DNA from: Gammaproteobacteria bacterium | Lineage (GTDB): Bacteria > Pseudomonadota > Gammaproteobacteria > GCA-001735895 | Direction of reading: 5' to 3' | Length of the DNA stretch: 9,294 bases | NCBI GenBank assembly: GCA_003645435.1 | Contig: QNFD01000083.1 | Location: forward strand, 1-9,294 | Shown: piece after piece, positions 1 through 5,946 of the stretch | How positions within the stretch are numbered: position 1 is the first letter of the stretch | How the letters are laid out: each line of letters opens with the position of its first letter | Notes under the pieces: model-generated | The model's input: only the letters and a program-made list of their open reading frames with translations | What the model was told of the DNA's origin: nothing | Database searches by the model: none | Made by a program: the position numbers and the translations under genes

Positions 1-71
1 CTCGTTGATTTTTAAAGCAAAGGTTTCAAAGCTAAAATTACCAGTAATCAACGAGTCTGACCCCTTGATTT
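1..71. repeat. Palindromic element A, copy 1 (left end cut by window)
   Basis: This is a partial copy of the element found whole at 2743-2829. The right arm at 46-71 is identical over all 26 bases to the right arm of the other copy (2804-2829). The visible 10 bases of the left arm (1-10) also match. The central spacer, 11-45, is 35 bases long as in the other copy but differs at 8 of 35 positions. Strictly conserved arms around a drifting spacer suggest that the arms are the functional part. Mobilisation by a transposase acting in trans is an inference, since no transposase is present here. Confidence 0.85.
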
Positions 72-172
72 TGCTTGATTTTCTCGGTAAAACTGGTCAA
101 AACCACAACATATTGTGTTTTGAACCTAACTCGGATACTATTGAACCACAATTGCGCATTGGGAAATAAGCT

Positions 173-388
173 ATGAATGAGTTATTGGAGCTGAGTTTTA
201 AGGCTACCAAGTTGGTTCATTGGCCCACTGGACTGACTTACGCCTGCGACCATCATGCGAATGCATTACAAAAAATTGCATCTGCGATGAGATTACACAT
301 TGCCGTCAAGGATTATGTTGACGATGACAGGCATTGTACCAATTGCCTCAACGAGAACTCTATTGCCAAAGGGGATGCAGACGATTGA
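173..388 (+). CDS. Small Cys/His protein, possible zinc binding, unknown function
   Basis: This 71-residue protein has no function I can name. An in-frame stop at 167-169 lies just upstream, so the ATG at 173 is the only reasonable start. GGGA at 161-164 could serve as a ribosome binding site. The sequence has HWPTG (16-20), then C25, H27 and H28 in a CDHHA block, and a C55-x-x-C58 pair near the C-terminus. This spacing fits a small metal-binding fold, but zinc binding is inferred. There is no signal peptide or membrane segment, so it should be cytoplasmic. Small proteins with a similar HWP..G..C..HA pattern occur in bacteria and phages, from memory and not searched. It converges on zapG, with 14 bases between the stop codons. 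A weak promoter guess is TTGTGT at 113-118 and TACTAT at 136-141, with 17-base spacing. Confidence 0.65.
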   Translation: MNELLELSFKATKLVHWPTGLTYACDHHANALQKIASAMRLHIAVKDYVDDDRHCTNCLNENSIAKGDADD

Positions 389-407
389 GGCCGTCTTAGG
401 CCTCAAT
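384..407. terminator. Stem-loop spanning both convergent stop codons
   Basis: A perfect 9-bp stem (384-392 with 399-407) closes a 6-base loop, GTCTTA. The left arm contains the TGA of the small Cys/His gene (386-388), and the right arm contains the TGA of zapG (403-405, minus strand). The symmetry would allow a bidirectional terminator or an RNA 3'-end protector for both transcripts. Neither side has a T-tract, so classic intrinsic termination is not well supported. A role in terminating or stabilising both mRNAs is inferred. Confidence 0.45.
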
Positions 408-1077
408 GCACGGTAGTTCTGACTTCGGCTTTTTCCTCACCCTCGGGAACGGCGCTACCCGCTTCCGTCTGGACTTTGATGTCGGCGCTTTCGGTGACCT
501 CTTCGAGTGCATCGACATTAATAACTGGTTCCCTGGCTTCACCCGGGTCGTCGGGATTACCTGACGACTTCGAAACCCTGGCTTCAGCGGCGTCATGATC
601 CGGACTTACAGGGCCTGCTCCACCGGTATTCACATCGGAAAATGGCTCGGCATGCTCGTCTACCGCTTCCATGGACGCTGCCTGCGTCACCACAGGCTCG
701 ACCATCAAATCGTCAGCAACCTTATCCGTGACAACTAGTTCATCATCGACAGCAATCGATACCCTGCCCTGATGCTGTTCCAGAAGATTTGCAAAAGCCT
801 TGTTGTCACCCAGGGTTTGCGCGCCCTCCGCCAGATGCTGGTAAACCTTGACATAATTTTGGGTCAAATCGCTCACCAGTTCCGAGGTCTTGTCAAAGTG
901 TTGATTGACACTGGTCTTGTAACTGTCCAGTTCCTCCCTGGCCACGTCCAGTTCGGTTTTGATTTTACCGGCCTTCTGTACCGATGGCGCGAGCAGCCGA
1001 TAAGCCAGAGCGCCGATCAGTGCACCAGCGACCAGTGAGATAATGCTAATTTGCCAAACTGAGTATGCGTATTCCAT
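403..1077 (-). CDS. zapG: ZapG/YhcB family inner-membrane protein (DUF1043) with long acidic tail
   Basis: This is a homologue of E. coli YhcB/ZapG, a single-pass inner-membrane protein linked to cell division and envelope growth. The N-terminus has one membrane helix (about residues 8-28, rich in Gly/Ala), then a coiled coil (about 36-70). It carries the family block around VNQHFDKTSELVSDL and YVKVYQHLAEGAQTL (57-89), which parallels the E. coli LVSHFARSAELLD and YRQLYQHMA region. The protein has 224 residues against roughly 130 in E. coli. The extra C-terminal part (about 105-224) is rich in Asp, Glu, Pro, Ser and Gly and looks disordered. The start is well supported, with a strong AGGAGGAG motif just upstream on the minus strand (about 1079-1086). 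It appears to be a single-gene unit facing the small Cys/His gene. The family call is firm; the role of the tail is unknown. Confidence 0.92.
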   Translation of the reverse strand: MEYAYSVWQISIISLVAGALIGALAYRLLAPSVQKAGKIKTELDVAREELDSYKTSVNQHFDKTSELVSDLTQNYVKVYQHLAEGAQTLGDNKAFANLLEQHQGRVSIAVDDELVVTDKVADDLMVEPVVTQAASMEAVDEHAEPFSDVNTGGAGPVSPDHDAAEARVSKSSGNPDDPGEAREPVINVDALEEVTESADIKVQTEAGSAVPEGEEKAEVRTTVH

Positions 1078-1575
1078 AGCTCCTCCTGATTATCGAAGAT
1101 TCGAACATGGAGGCCAATTATAAATCAACCGCTTCTGCAATCATATAAACGAAGACAGCAAAATCAGGCGGAATTCACTTTAACTCATGTAGCTCGGGAA
1201 CAAATTTATCGTTACCTTGTTCCCCGCGCTCACCGGCAGCTACCAGTCAGCTTCTACTAGTATGGCTGAGAACAGGTATGGCATTCATATTGGGGCAACC
1301 CCAGAAGTTAGCAGCCTGAACATGATAGCAGGCCCCCGAATGAACGTTCTGGAGTTTGTATTTCGGCCAACATGAGGCCTTCTAATTTTGCGACTGAATT
1401 ACAGTACACAATTGAGACCGATATTCCATCTATTAAGATTCTTCGTGAAAATAATCTTGCTGAAAGAAAAAAGAAGTCTAAGTCACAGATTACCCAACGA
1501 TCCTAACCGGAATCTATGCAAATGTTCACCTGACAGTCATAATACCAGCCTGTTCAACACTATTAAGACTCAAAA
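1078..1575. other. Intergenic region, about 500 bases, no convincing gene
   Basis: This gap separates the divergent zapG and oxidoreductase genes and should hold both promoters, but no strong -35/-10 pair stands out. CATAAT at 1538-1543 is a possible -10 for the oxidoreductase, without a good -35. A frame open from 1312 to 1506, with an ATG at 1372 (44 residues, ending in a Lys-rich stretch), lacks a ribosome binding site and recognisable homology. A frame at 1388-1579 is equally unconvincing. A short hairpin, TGGGG-CAA-CCCCA, lies at 1291-1303. The region may contain decayed coding sequence that I cannot identify. Confidence 0.5.
1190..1242. repeat. Nested inverted repeat upstream of zapG
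   Basis: GGGAACAA at 1196-1203 is the perfect reverse complement of TTGTTCCC at 1217-1224, around a 13-base loop. An outer pair, TAGCT (1190-1194) and AGCTA (1238-1242), encloses it asymmetrically. It lies about 115-165 bases upstream of the zapG start. It could be a regulator site, an RNA hairpin or a mobile-element remnant. The 8-bp inner arms are above casual background, but function is not established. Confidence 0.4.
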
Positions 1576-2766
1576 ATGACCGTTCCTTTAATTTTTCAAC
1601 CACTTAAAATTCGCAATACCGTACTACCGAACCGCATAGTGGTTTCACCTTTGTGTATGTATTCAGCCATCGATGGCGTTGCCCAACCCTGGCATTTCGC
1701 GCATTTGAGTACTTTTGCGCGTGGCCAGGCTGGACTGGTGTTTACCGAAGCCACCGCGGTCGAGGCGCGTGGTCGTATCACGCCGCAATGTCTCGGTATA
1801 TGGACCGACGAACAGGCCGACGCATTAACACCGGTCACTGCTTTCATCGAATCGATGGGATGCATTGCGGGGATCCAGTTGGCCCATGCGGGACGAAAGG
1901 CTTCGACCAGAGCTCCTTTCGTCGAGCGTGGCGGTTCTCCAATTACATCATCGAATGCCGCCGAAGGCGAGACCCCGTGGCCAACCGTAGCACCATCGGC
2001 ATTAGCAGTTGCGGAGGGTTGGCCAGAACCTCAGGCCCTGAATTCTATAGACCTTCAGCAGGTGAAACAGGCATTTGTCGACGCGGCGAGGCGAGCCCTA
2101 CAGGCCGGATTTAAAGTCATCGAGTTACATATGGCCCATGGTTATTTATTACATAGCTTTCTTTCGCCGCTTGGAAATCAACGCGAAGACCAATACGGCG
2201 GGAATCTGGAAAACAGGATGCGTTTTCCGCTGGAAGTTACCGAAGCAGTACGCGCGGTATGGCCCGAGTCATTGCCGCTATTTGTTCGCATATCGGCAAT
2301 TGATGGTCGTGAGAATGGTTGGAACCTGGACGATTCGGTTGCTTTCAGTCGTAAATTAAACGAGGCCGGTGTCGATGTCATCGATTGTTCATCCGGCGGT
2401 ATCGGTGGTGCCCCCCGTTTTCGCAGCGATGATACCGGCAAACCACTAACCCGGGAATCCGCACGAGAGCCAGGTTTTCAAGTACCTTTTTCGCGCCGAA
2501 TAAAAGCCGAAACAGATATCAAAACGATGGCAGTCGGAGTCATTGTCGATCCCCATCAGGCTGAGGAAATTCTTCAATCCGGCGGCGCAGATCTGGTCGC
2601 GTTAGGCCGCGAAATTATGTACGACCCCTTCTGGCCGCTTCACGCTGCTGAAGCACTGGAGGCCGATGTCGATTTTAAAATGTGGCCAAAGCAATACGCC
2701 TGGGCAGTAGACCGGCGAGCACAGGTCAAGGCATTTAACGCCAAATCAAGGGGTCAGACTCGTTGA
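1576..2766 (+). CDS. Old Yellow Enzyme family NADH:flavin oxidoreductase (YqjM/XenA-like)
   Basis: This is an FMN-dependent TIM-barrel ene-reductase, expected to use NAD(P)H to reduce activated C=C bonds or xenobiotics in the cytoplasm. Class markers are SPLCMYS with Cys27 (the redox-tuning cysteine of the YqjM/XenA class), QLAHAGRKAS with Gln101, and the substrate-binding HMAHGY (His185, His188, Tyr190). They continue with NQREDQYGG (201-209), Arg238 and the phosphate-binding GR at 344-345. The YxWAVDRR segment near 374-381 matches where family members usually end. The protein has 396 residues against about 340-370 usually. Codons 390-396 (KSRGQTR) and the TGA are supplied by palindromic element A, so the native C-terminus was replaced or extended. 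No clear ribosome binding site precedes the ATG at 1576. The natural substrate cannot be told from sequence. Confidence 0.93.
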   Translation: MTVPLIFQPLKIRNTVLPNRIVVSPLCMYSAIDGVAQPWHFAHLSTFARGQAGLVFTEATAVEARGRITPQCLGIWTDEQADALTPVTAFIESMGCIAGIQLAHAGRKASTRAPFVERGGSPITSSNAAEGETPWPTVAPSALAVAEGWPEPQALNSIDLQQVKQAFVDAARRALQAGFKVIELHMAHGYLLHSFLSPLGNQREDQYGGNLENRMRFPLEVTEAVRAVWPESLPLFVRISAIDGRENGWNLDDSVAFSRKLNEAGVDVIDCSSGGIGGAPRFRSDDTGKPLTRESAREPGFQVPFSRRIKAETDIKTMAVGVIVDPHQAEEILQSGGADLVALGREIMYDPFWPLHAAEALEADVDFKMWPKQYAWAVDRRAQVKAFNAKSRGQTR

Positions 2767-2829
2767 TTTTAAAAGCAGAAGTTTCAAAGCCTAAATCACC
2801 AACAATCAACGAGTCTGACCCCTTGATTT
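2743..2829. repeat. Palindromic element A, complete 87-bp copy
   Basis: Perfect 26-bp inverted arms (2743-2768 and 2804-2829) flank a 35-base spacer. The arms contain the core GGGGTCAGACTCGTTGATT. The left arm overlaps the last seven codons and stop of the upstream oxidoreductase, and the right arm ends 28 bases before the stop of the convergent MotB-like gene. As RNA it would form a very stable hairpin and could end or insulate both transcripts. A second copy lies at 1-71. It resembles REP-like or MITE-like non-autonomous elements. No obvious target-site duplication was found. Confidence 0.88.
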
Positions 2830-2857
2830 GGGTTTTCAACGGAGGTTGTTTGAATTA

Positions 2858-4177
2858 TTAACGACTGGTCAGTTTGAGTTCAATACGTCGATTACGTTGA
2901 TACGCCGCTTCAGAGTGGTCCGGATCAACCGGATGAAACTCTCCAAAACCCGCTGCGGTCATGCGTTTTGGCGGTATACCCTGTTCCGCAAGATAACGTA
3001 CCACGGAAACCGCTCGTGCAGTCGATAACTCCCAGTTGGATGGGAAGCGTTGTGTATGAATGGGTAACTGGTCGGTGTGACCATCTACACGCAAAATCCA
3101 GTTGATATCACTCGGTATAGCAACTGAAATTTCGTTGAGTGTCTGTGCAAGTTTGTTGAGCTCATGCTTACCCTGCTCACCCAATGTGGCAGAGGCTGAA
3201 GCAAAAAACAACGCGGATGGCAGTAGAAAACGATCACCCTCGATGCGAATGTCCGGGCTTTGAACCAGAACCTGTCGCAGCCGGCCGAAGAAATCCGAGC
3301 GGTACTGCTCGAGTTCGTTTACCCGTTCAGCAAGTAGTGTATTCAGCCTTTCGCCCAAATTTGCCAATTGCGTTTCCTGGCTGTCTGTTTTTTGCTCCTC
3401 CAGTTGTAAGGCGCGGCTAATGCTGCTCAGTTTGTTTTTCAGAGTATCTATTTGCTGGCTGAGGTTTTTTACATTCGCATACGCGCTGGCTGAAAGCTTC
3501 TTTTCTTGTTCTAATGCTTCTCTACCCTCCCCGACAATTGCAACCAGGTCCTGAATACGGAATTCCTTTTTCTCAATATCTTTTTGGACGAGCATGGTCA
3601 TGTTTTCCTGGGATACCAGTCTAGCTTGAAGATATTTACTGTTGTCGCGCAGCGTTCCGATTTGAGCCAGGCGATTATCCAACTCGGTTTCAAGCTCATC
3701 AATGTTCTGATCCTGGTTTTTCAGCTTGCCGGCGAGGGTGGCGACATTAGCTTCAAGATCCTCACGCACTTGTCTCAGCGTTATGATGTCGTGTTCTAAT
3801 TGCGCCAATTCACTGAGCTGTACGGAAATGGTTTGCCTGTCAGTGTTGACGGTTTTTTCCAGTTCGGCAATTTGCTCTTTCAAGGCATTTTGAAAAAATT
3901 CGCCCTGAGTATACTGATTACGCAGGATTGAAAGTTTTTCTGACAACGTCTGGTTGGTATTTCGCTGAACCTGCAGAGCGTCCGAGATTTCGGATAGTTT
4001 GTCATTCAAAAGATCCAGTTCCGCATTCCGGCTTGAAACGGTCTCGGCGAGAAAGATCTGCGCCACCGTGAAGATCAGTAGCATGAAAATAATCAGCATT
4101 AGCAATGCCGAGAGTGCATCGACATAGCCCGGCCATACATTGACCACCGTGGCGACGCGGCGCCGACTGCCTAACAT
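2858..4177 (-). CDS. MotB/OmpA-like stator protein with long coiled-coil stalk
   Basis: This 439-residue envelope protein is the likely partner of the MotA/ExbB-like channel encoded just upstream. A short basic cytoplasmic start (RRR at 5-7) leads into WPGYVDALSALL, with Asp20 where MotB has its proton-carrying aspartate. One membrane helix follows at about 19-44. Residues about 48-300 are almost continuous heptad-type coiled coil, rich in Leu, Glu, Gln and Asn. An OmpA-type peptidoglycan-binding domain fills about 310-439, with DGHTD (365-369), NWELSTAR (381-388), GFGE (410-413) and NRRIEL (429-434). The expected job is to couple proton flow to movement or force at the cell wall. The coiled coil is far longer than the flagellar MotB linker. 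It starts three bases after the channel gene ends, which implies translational coupling. Annotators may call it MotB, but no flagellar genes are nearby. Confidence 0.85.
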   Translation of the reverse strand: MLGSRRRVATVVNVWPGYVDALSALLMLIIFMLLIFTVAQIFLAETVSSRNAELDLLNDKLSEISDALQVQRNTNQTLSEKLSILRNQYTQGEFFQNALKEQIAELEKTVNTDRQTISVQLSELAQLEHDIITLRQVREDLEANVATLAGKLKNQDQNIDELETELDNRLAQIGTLRDNSKYLQARLVSQENMTMLVQKDIEKKEFRIQDLVAIVGEGREALEQEKKLSASAYANVKNLSQQIDTLKNKLSSISRALQLEEQKTDSQETQLANLGERLNTLLAERVNELEQYRSDFFGRLRQVLVQSPDIRIEGDRFLLPSALFFASASATLGEQGKHELNKLAQTLNEISVAIPSDINWILRVDGHTDQLPIHTQRFPSNWELSTARAVSVVRYLAEQGIPPKRMTAAGFGEFHPVDPDHSEAAYQRNRRIELKLTSR

Positions 4178-4180
4178 CGA

Positions 4181-4918
4181 TCAGATTCCATCCAGTATAT
4201 CTTCATTTTTAATTTCACTATCAACCAGCTTGGTAACACCTGCCAGCCACTCTTCCAGTCCATCATAAAAGCGGTTTTGGGCGTGACCGGCCTGAATGTC
4301 CAGAAAACCCAGAACAAGCGAGCCACCAAGGCCAAATAGTGAAGAACTAAACGCGGTTCCCATGCCTTTCAGGGGTTCCAACAAACCCGCTTGAAGCTCA
4401 CCAAAAATCTTGTTGAAGTCGCCGCCATCAACGCTTAGATTTATAATCACACTACCCACGGAACTGATGGTTCCCAGCAGGCCCCAAAAGGTCCCCAGCA
4501 AACCCAGGAATATCAACAGGCTGATCATGTAGCGGGATATTTCGCGAGACTCATCGAGCCGTGCCCGGATACCATCCAGTACGGTGCGCAGTGACATCGC
4601 AGACATGCGAAAACGGTCTTTTTTCAAATCGCTACCTAATTGACGGGTCAGTGGTTTTAGCAAGCGAGGCTCCTGCTTGATTGACAAGTTGCTATCCCCG
4701 GTACGAAATGAAGCAATCCATTCCAGTTCAGGAATGAGTGTCACTACCTGTCGATAGGATATGATAATACCGATAATCAATACGCCGAATATGAGGGTAT
4801 TAAAAACCCAGTTTGCCTGAAAAGCAGAATGCAGTGGTGCATAGATTAGTGCACAAACGATACCGACAATAAACAGGTAAATCGACATCCAGAAAAGCGT
4901 GTGTTTAGGGTTGCTCAT
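4181..4918 (-). CDS. MotA/TolQ/ExbB-like proton channel protein
   Basis: This 245-residue inner-membrane protein has four likely membrane helices (about 11-28, 36-54, 130-155 and 185-207). The core family motifs are GLLGTFWGLLGTISSVG (139-155) and GMGTAFSSSLFGLGGSLVLG (185-204), which in MotA, TolQ and ExbB line the ion path. A cytoplasmic loop of about 75 residues lies between helices 2 and 3, and the protein ends with a short amphipathic tail. A good ribosome binding site (AAGGA) lies just upstream on the minus strand, supporting the start. The following MotB/OmpA-like gene begins three bases after its stop, so the two should form one complex. The four-helix topology is closer to MotA than to ExbB, while the size is ExbB-like. 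No tolR, exbD, tonB, pal or flagellar genes are present, so the force-receiving partner is unknown. Confidence 0.87.
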   Translation of the reverse strand: MSNPKHTLFWMSIYLFIVGIVCALIYAPLHSAFQANWVFNTLIFGVLIIGIIISYRQVVTLIPELEWIASFRTGDSNLSIKQEPRLLKPLTRQLGSDLKKDRFRMSAMSLRTVLDGIRARLDESREISRYMISLLIFLGLLGTFWGLLGTISSVGSVIINLSVDGGDFNKIFGELQAGLLEPLKGMGTAFSSSLFGLGGSLVLGFLDIQAGHAQNRFYDGLEEWLAGVTKLVDSEIKNEDILDGI

Positions 4919-4980
4919 GGGTATTCCTTAGCTTAACAAAAGACAAATTACTTAAAGTTTTAACATACAAGAAATTACGC

Positions 4981-5026
4981 GGACAGTATAGAATGGAGCT
5001 AGGTTAAGCGCCATTCTATACTGTCC
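4981..5026. repeat. Palindromic element B, single copy with 16-bp perfect arms
   Basis: GGACAGTATAGAATGG (4981-4996) is the exact reverse complement of 5011-5026. The 14-base centre can extend the stem by GCT/AGC (4998-5000 and 5007-5009) after one mismatch. The right end runs on as CTGTCCCC, giving a GGGGACAG end that resembles the GGGGTCAG core of element A. It sits between the XRE gene and the MotA-like gene, which read in the same direction, so it could terminate or attenuate read-through. REP-like mobility is inferred. Confidence 0.8.
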
Positions 5027-5075
5027 CCAGAACCCCCAGCTGGATATTAAATAAAACAATCCGCGTCGTGACTGG

Positions 5076-5813
5076 TTAGCTCTTTTTCACAAGCGGTTCA
5101 AAAACATCCAGATGCCAGGGGCGCATTGCCAGCATCAAGCCCTGATTATGGCGTTTGTGCAGGGGTAAATGGAGATCCCGTTTGTGTAGCTCGGTAAATT
5201 CGTGGGCGAGTGATTCCAATTTTTCAATCATAATCTGGGAAGAGGTGTCGCCTAACAGCCCAAAATGGAATTGTCGTTGCTCCAGCTCCCCCTTGAATCG
5301 AGATTTCAGGAACTGTCGTTGTATCTCCCGCTCAAAGAAACGTTCAATCGGACCACCTGATAACCAGCTAAAATGTTCGTCGATACGCAATTTGATACGG
5401 TTGCCTGGTAACAGGTCGATAATTTTCAGGCGATCCAGCTTTGCCAGATATTGTATGCATTCGCTCGCCGAAATTTGGTAATGCTCGACGATTTGCGCAA
5501 AACTTAATTGATTACGCACACTGACTGCAACCAGCAATAATTTTTCATCACCAACCAGTTCCTTTTCCTGGTGCTCGGTGAGCGCATTGATGCGTTGGCG
5601 CGAGGCTTCGTAAAGTACAAACAAGTCACTCATTTCCATTTGCATGAGCTCACATATTTGTTCGAATCGGTGCAGAGAGAAGCGCTTTTTAGCAAACATC
5701 CGTTTTACGTTGGCTTCACTCATCTCGAGCCGACTGGCTATGTCGGCATAGGTAAGTCGATGTATTTTGAGCGACTGCTTGAGAAGGTCTATTAAGGCTG
5801 GAGTCTGAGCCAT
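5076..5813 (-). CDS. XRE-type helix-turn-helix transcriptional regulator
   Basis: This 245-residue putative DNA-binding regulator has an N-terminal Cro/CI-like helix-turn-helix at about residues 8-65. The block LTYADIASRLEMSEANVKRMF fits the turn and recognition helix. A second region, about 90-150 (LSFAQIVEHYQISASECIQYL and after), reads like a winged helix. The C-terminal part, about 150-245, is charged with no recognised ligand-binding motif. No peptidase or kinase residues are seen. It reads in the same direction as the stator-like pair 157 bases downstream, with element B between them. It is divergent from the VIT/vWA gene, so autoregulation or control of the divergent promoter is plausible but inferred. 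The start ATG lacks a clear ribosome binding site. The ligand and targets are unknown. Confidence 0.8.
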   Translation of the reverse strand: MAQTPALIDLLKQSLKIHRLTYADIASRLEMSEANVKRMFAKKRFSLHRFEQICELMQMEMSDLFVLYEASRQRINALTEHQEKELVGDEKLLLVAVSVRNQLSFAQIVEHYQISASECIQYLAKLDRLKIIDLLPGNRIKLRIDEHFSWLSGGPIERFFEREIQRQFLKSRFKGELEQRQFHFGLLGDTSSQIMIEKLESLAHEFTELHKRDLHLPLHKRHNQGLMLAMRPWHLDVFEPLVKKS

Positions 5814-5946
5814 AATTTTTGATATCAGTCAATTAGTATACTTTTATTATACTTATAGATTACTTTTAATCACCTTTTTTTATTTTGGTTTATTTTAAAT
5901 ATCCTTTGTTTCATTCTGACCCAGTCCAACAACACAAGGAACTGAC
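5814..5946. promoter_or_regulatory. Divergent AT-rich promoter region with dyad at 5835-5853
   Basis: This 133-bp region must drive both the XRE gene (minus) and the VIT/vWA gene (plus). It is strongly AT-rich. AGTATA at 5835-5840 and TATACT at 5848-5853 form a perfect 6-bp dyad around 7 bases, which could be an operator for the adjacent regulator. On the minus strand TATAAT (complement of 5846-5851) is a perfect -10 hexamer within the dyad, though its -35 is weak. If this reading is right, a protein bound to the dyad would block the regulator's own promoter. The plus-strand promoter is not resolved. Confidence 0.4.

Noticed and set aside
1279..1293. Sigma-54 type promoter (TGGCATTCATATTGG)
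   Set aside because: The spacing fits, but the key -12 GC is GG, and there is no obvious activator site or well-placed gene.
1388..1579. Reading frame of 63 codons upstream of the oxidoreductase
   Set aside because: No ribosome binding site, no recognisable motifs, and it overlaps the start of the firm downstream gene.
1..2829. Composite transposon bounded by the two element A copies
   Set aside because: The elements are small, no transposase lies between them, and zapG, a housekeeping gene, is inside the interval.
2858..4918. Zorya-like defence system (ZorA/ZorB)
   Set aside because: ZorA has a long C-terminal tail and the system needs ZorC/ZorD or ZorE effectors. Here the channel protein is short, the OmpA partner carries the coiled coil, and no helicase or nuclease effector is adjacent.
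2858..4918. Flagellar MotA/MotB or Tol-Pal/ExbB-ExbD-TonB
   Set aside because: The partner is far longer than MotB, ExbD or TolR because of its coiled coil, and no flagellar, tolA, pal or tonB genes occur in the window.
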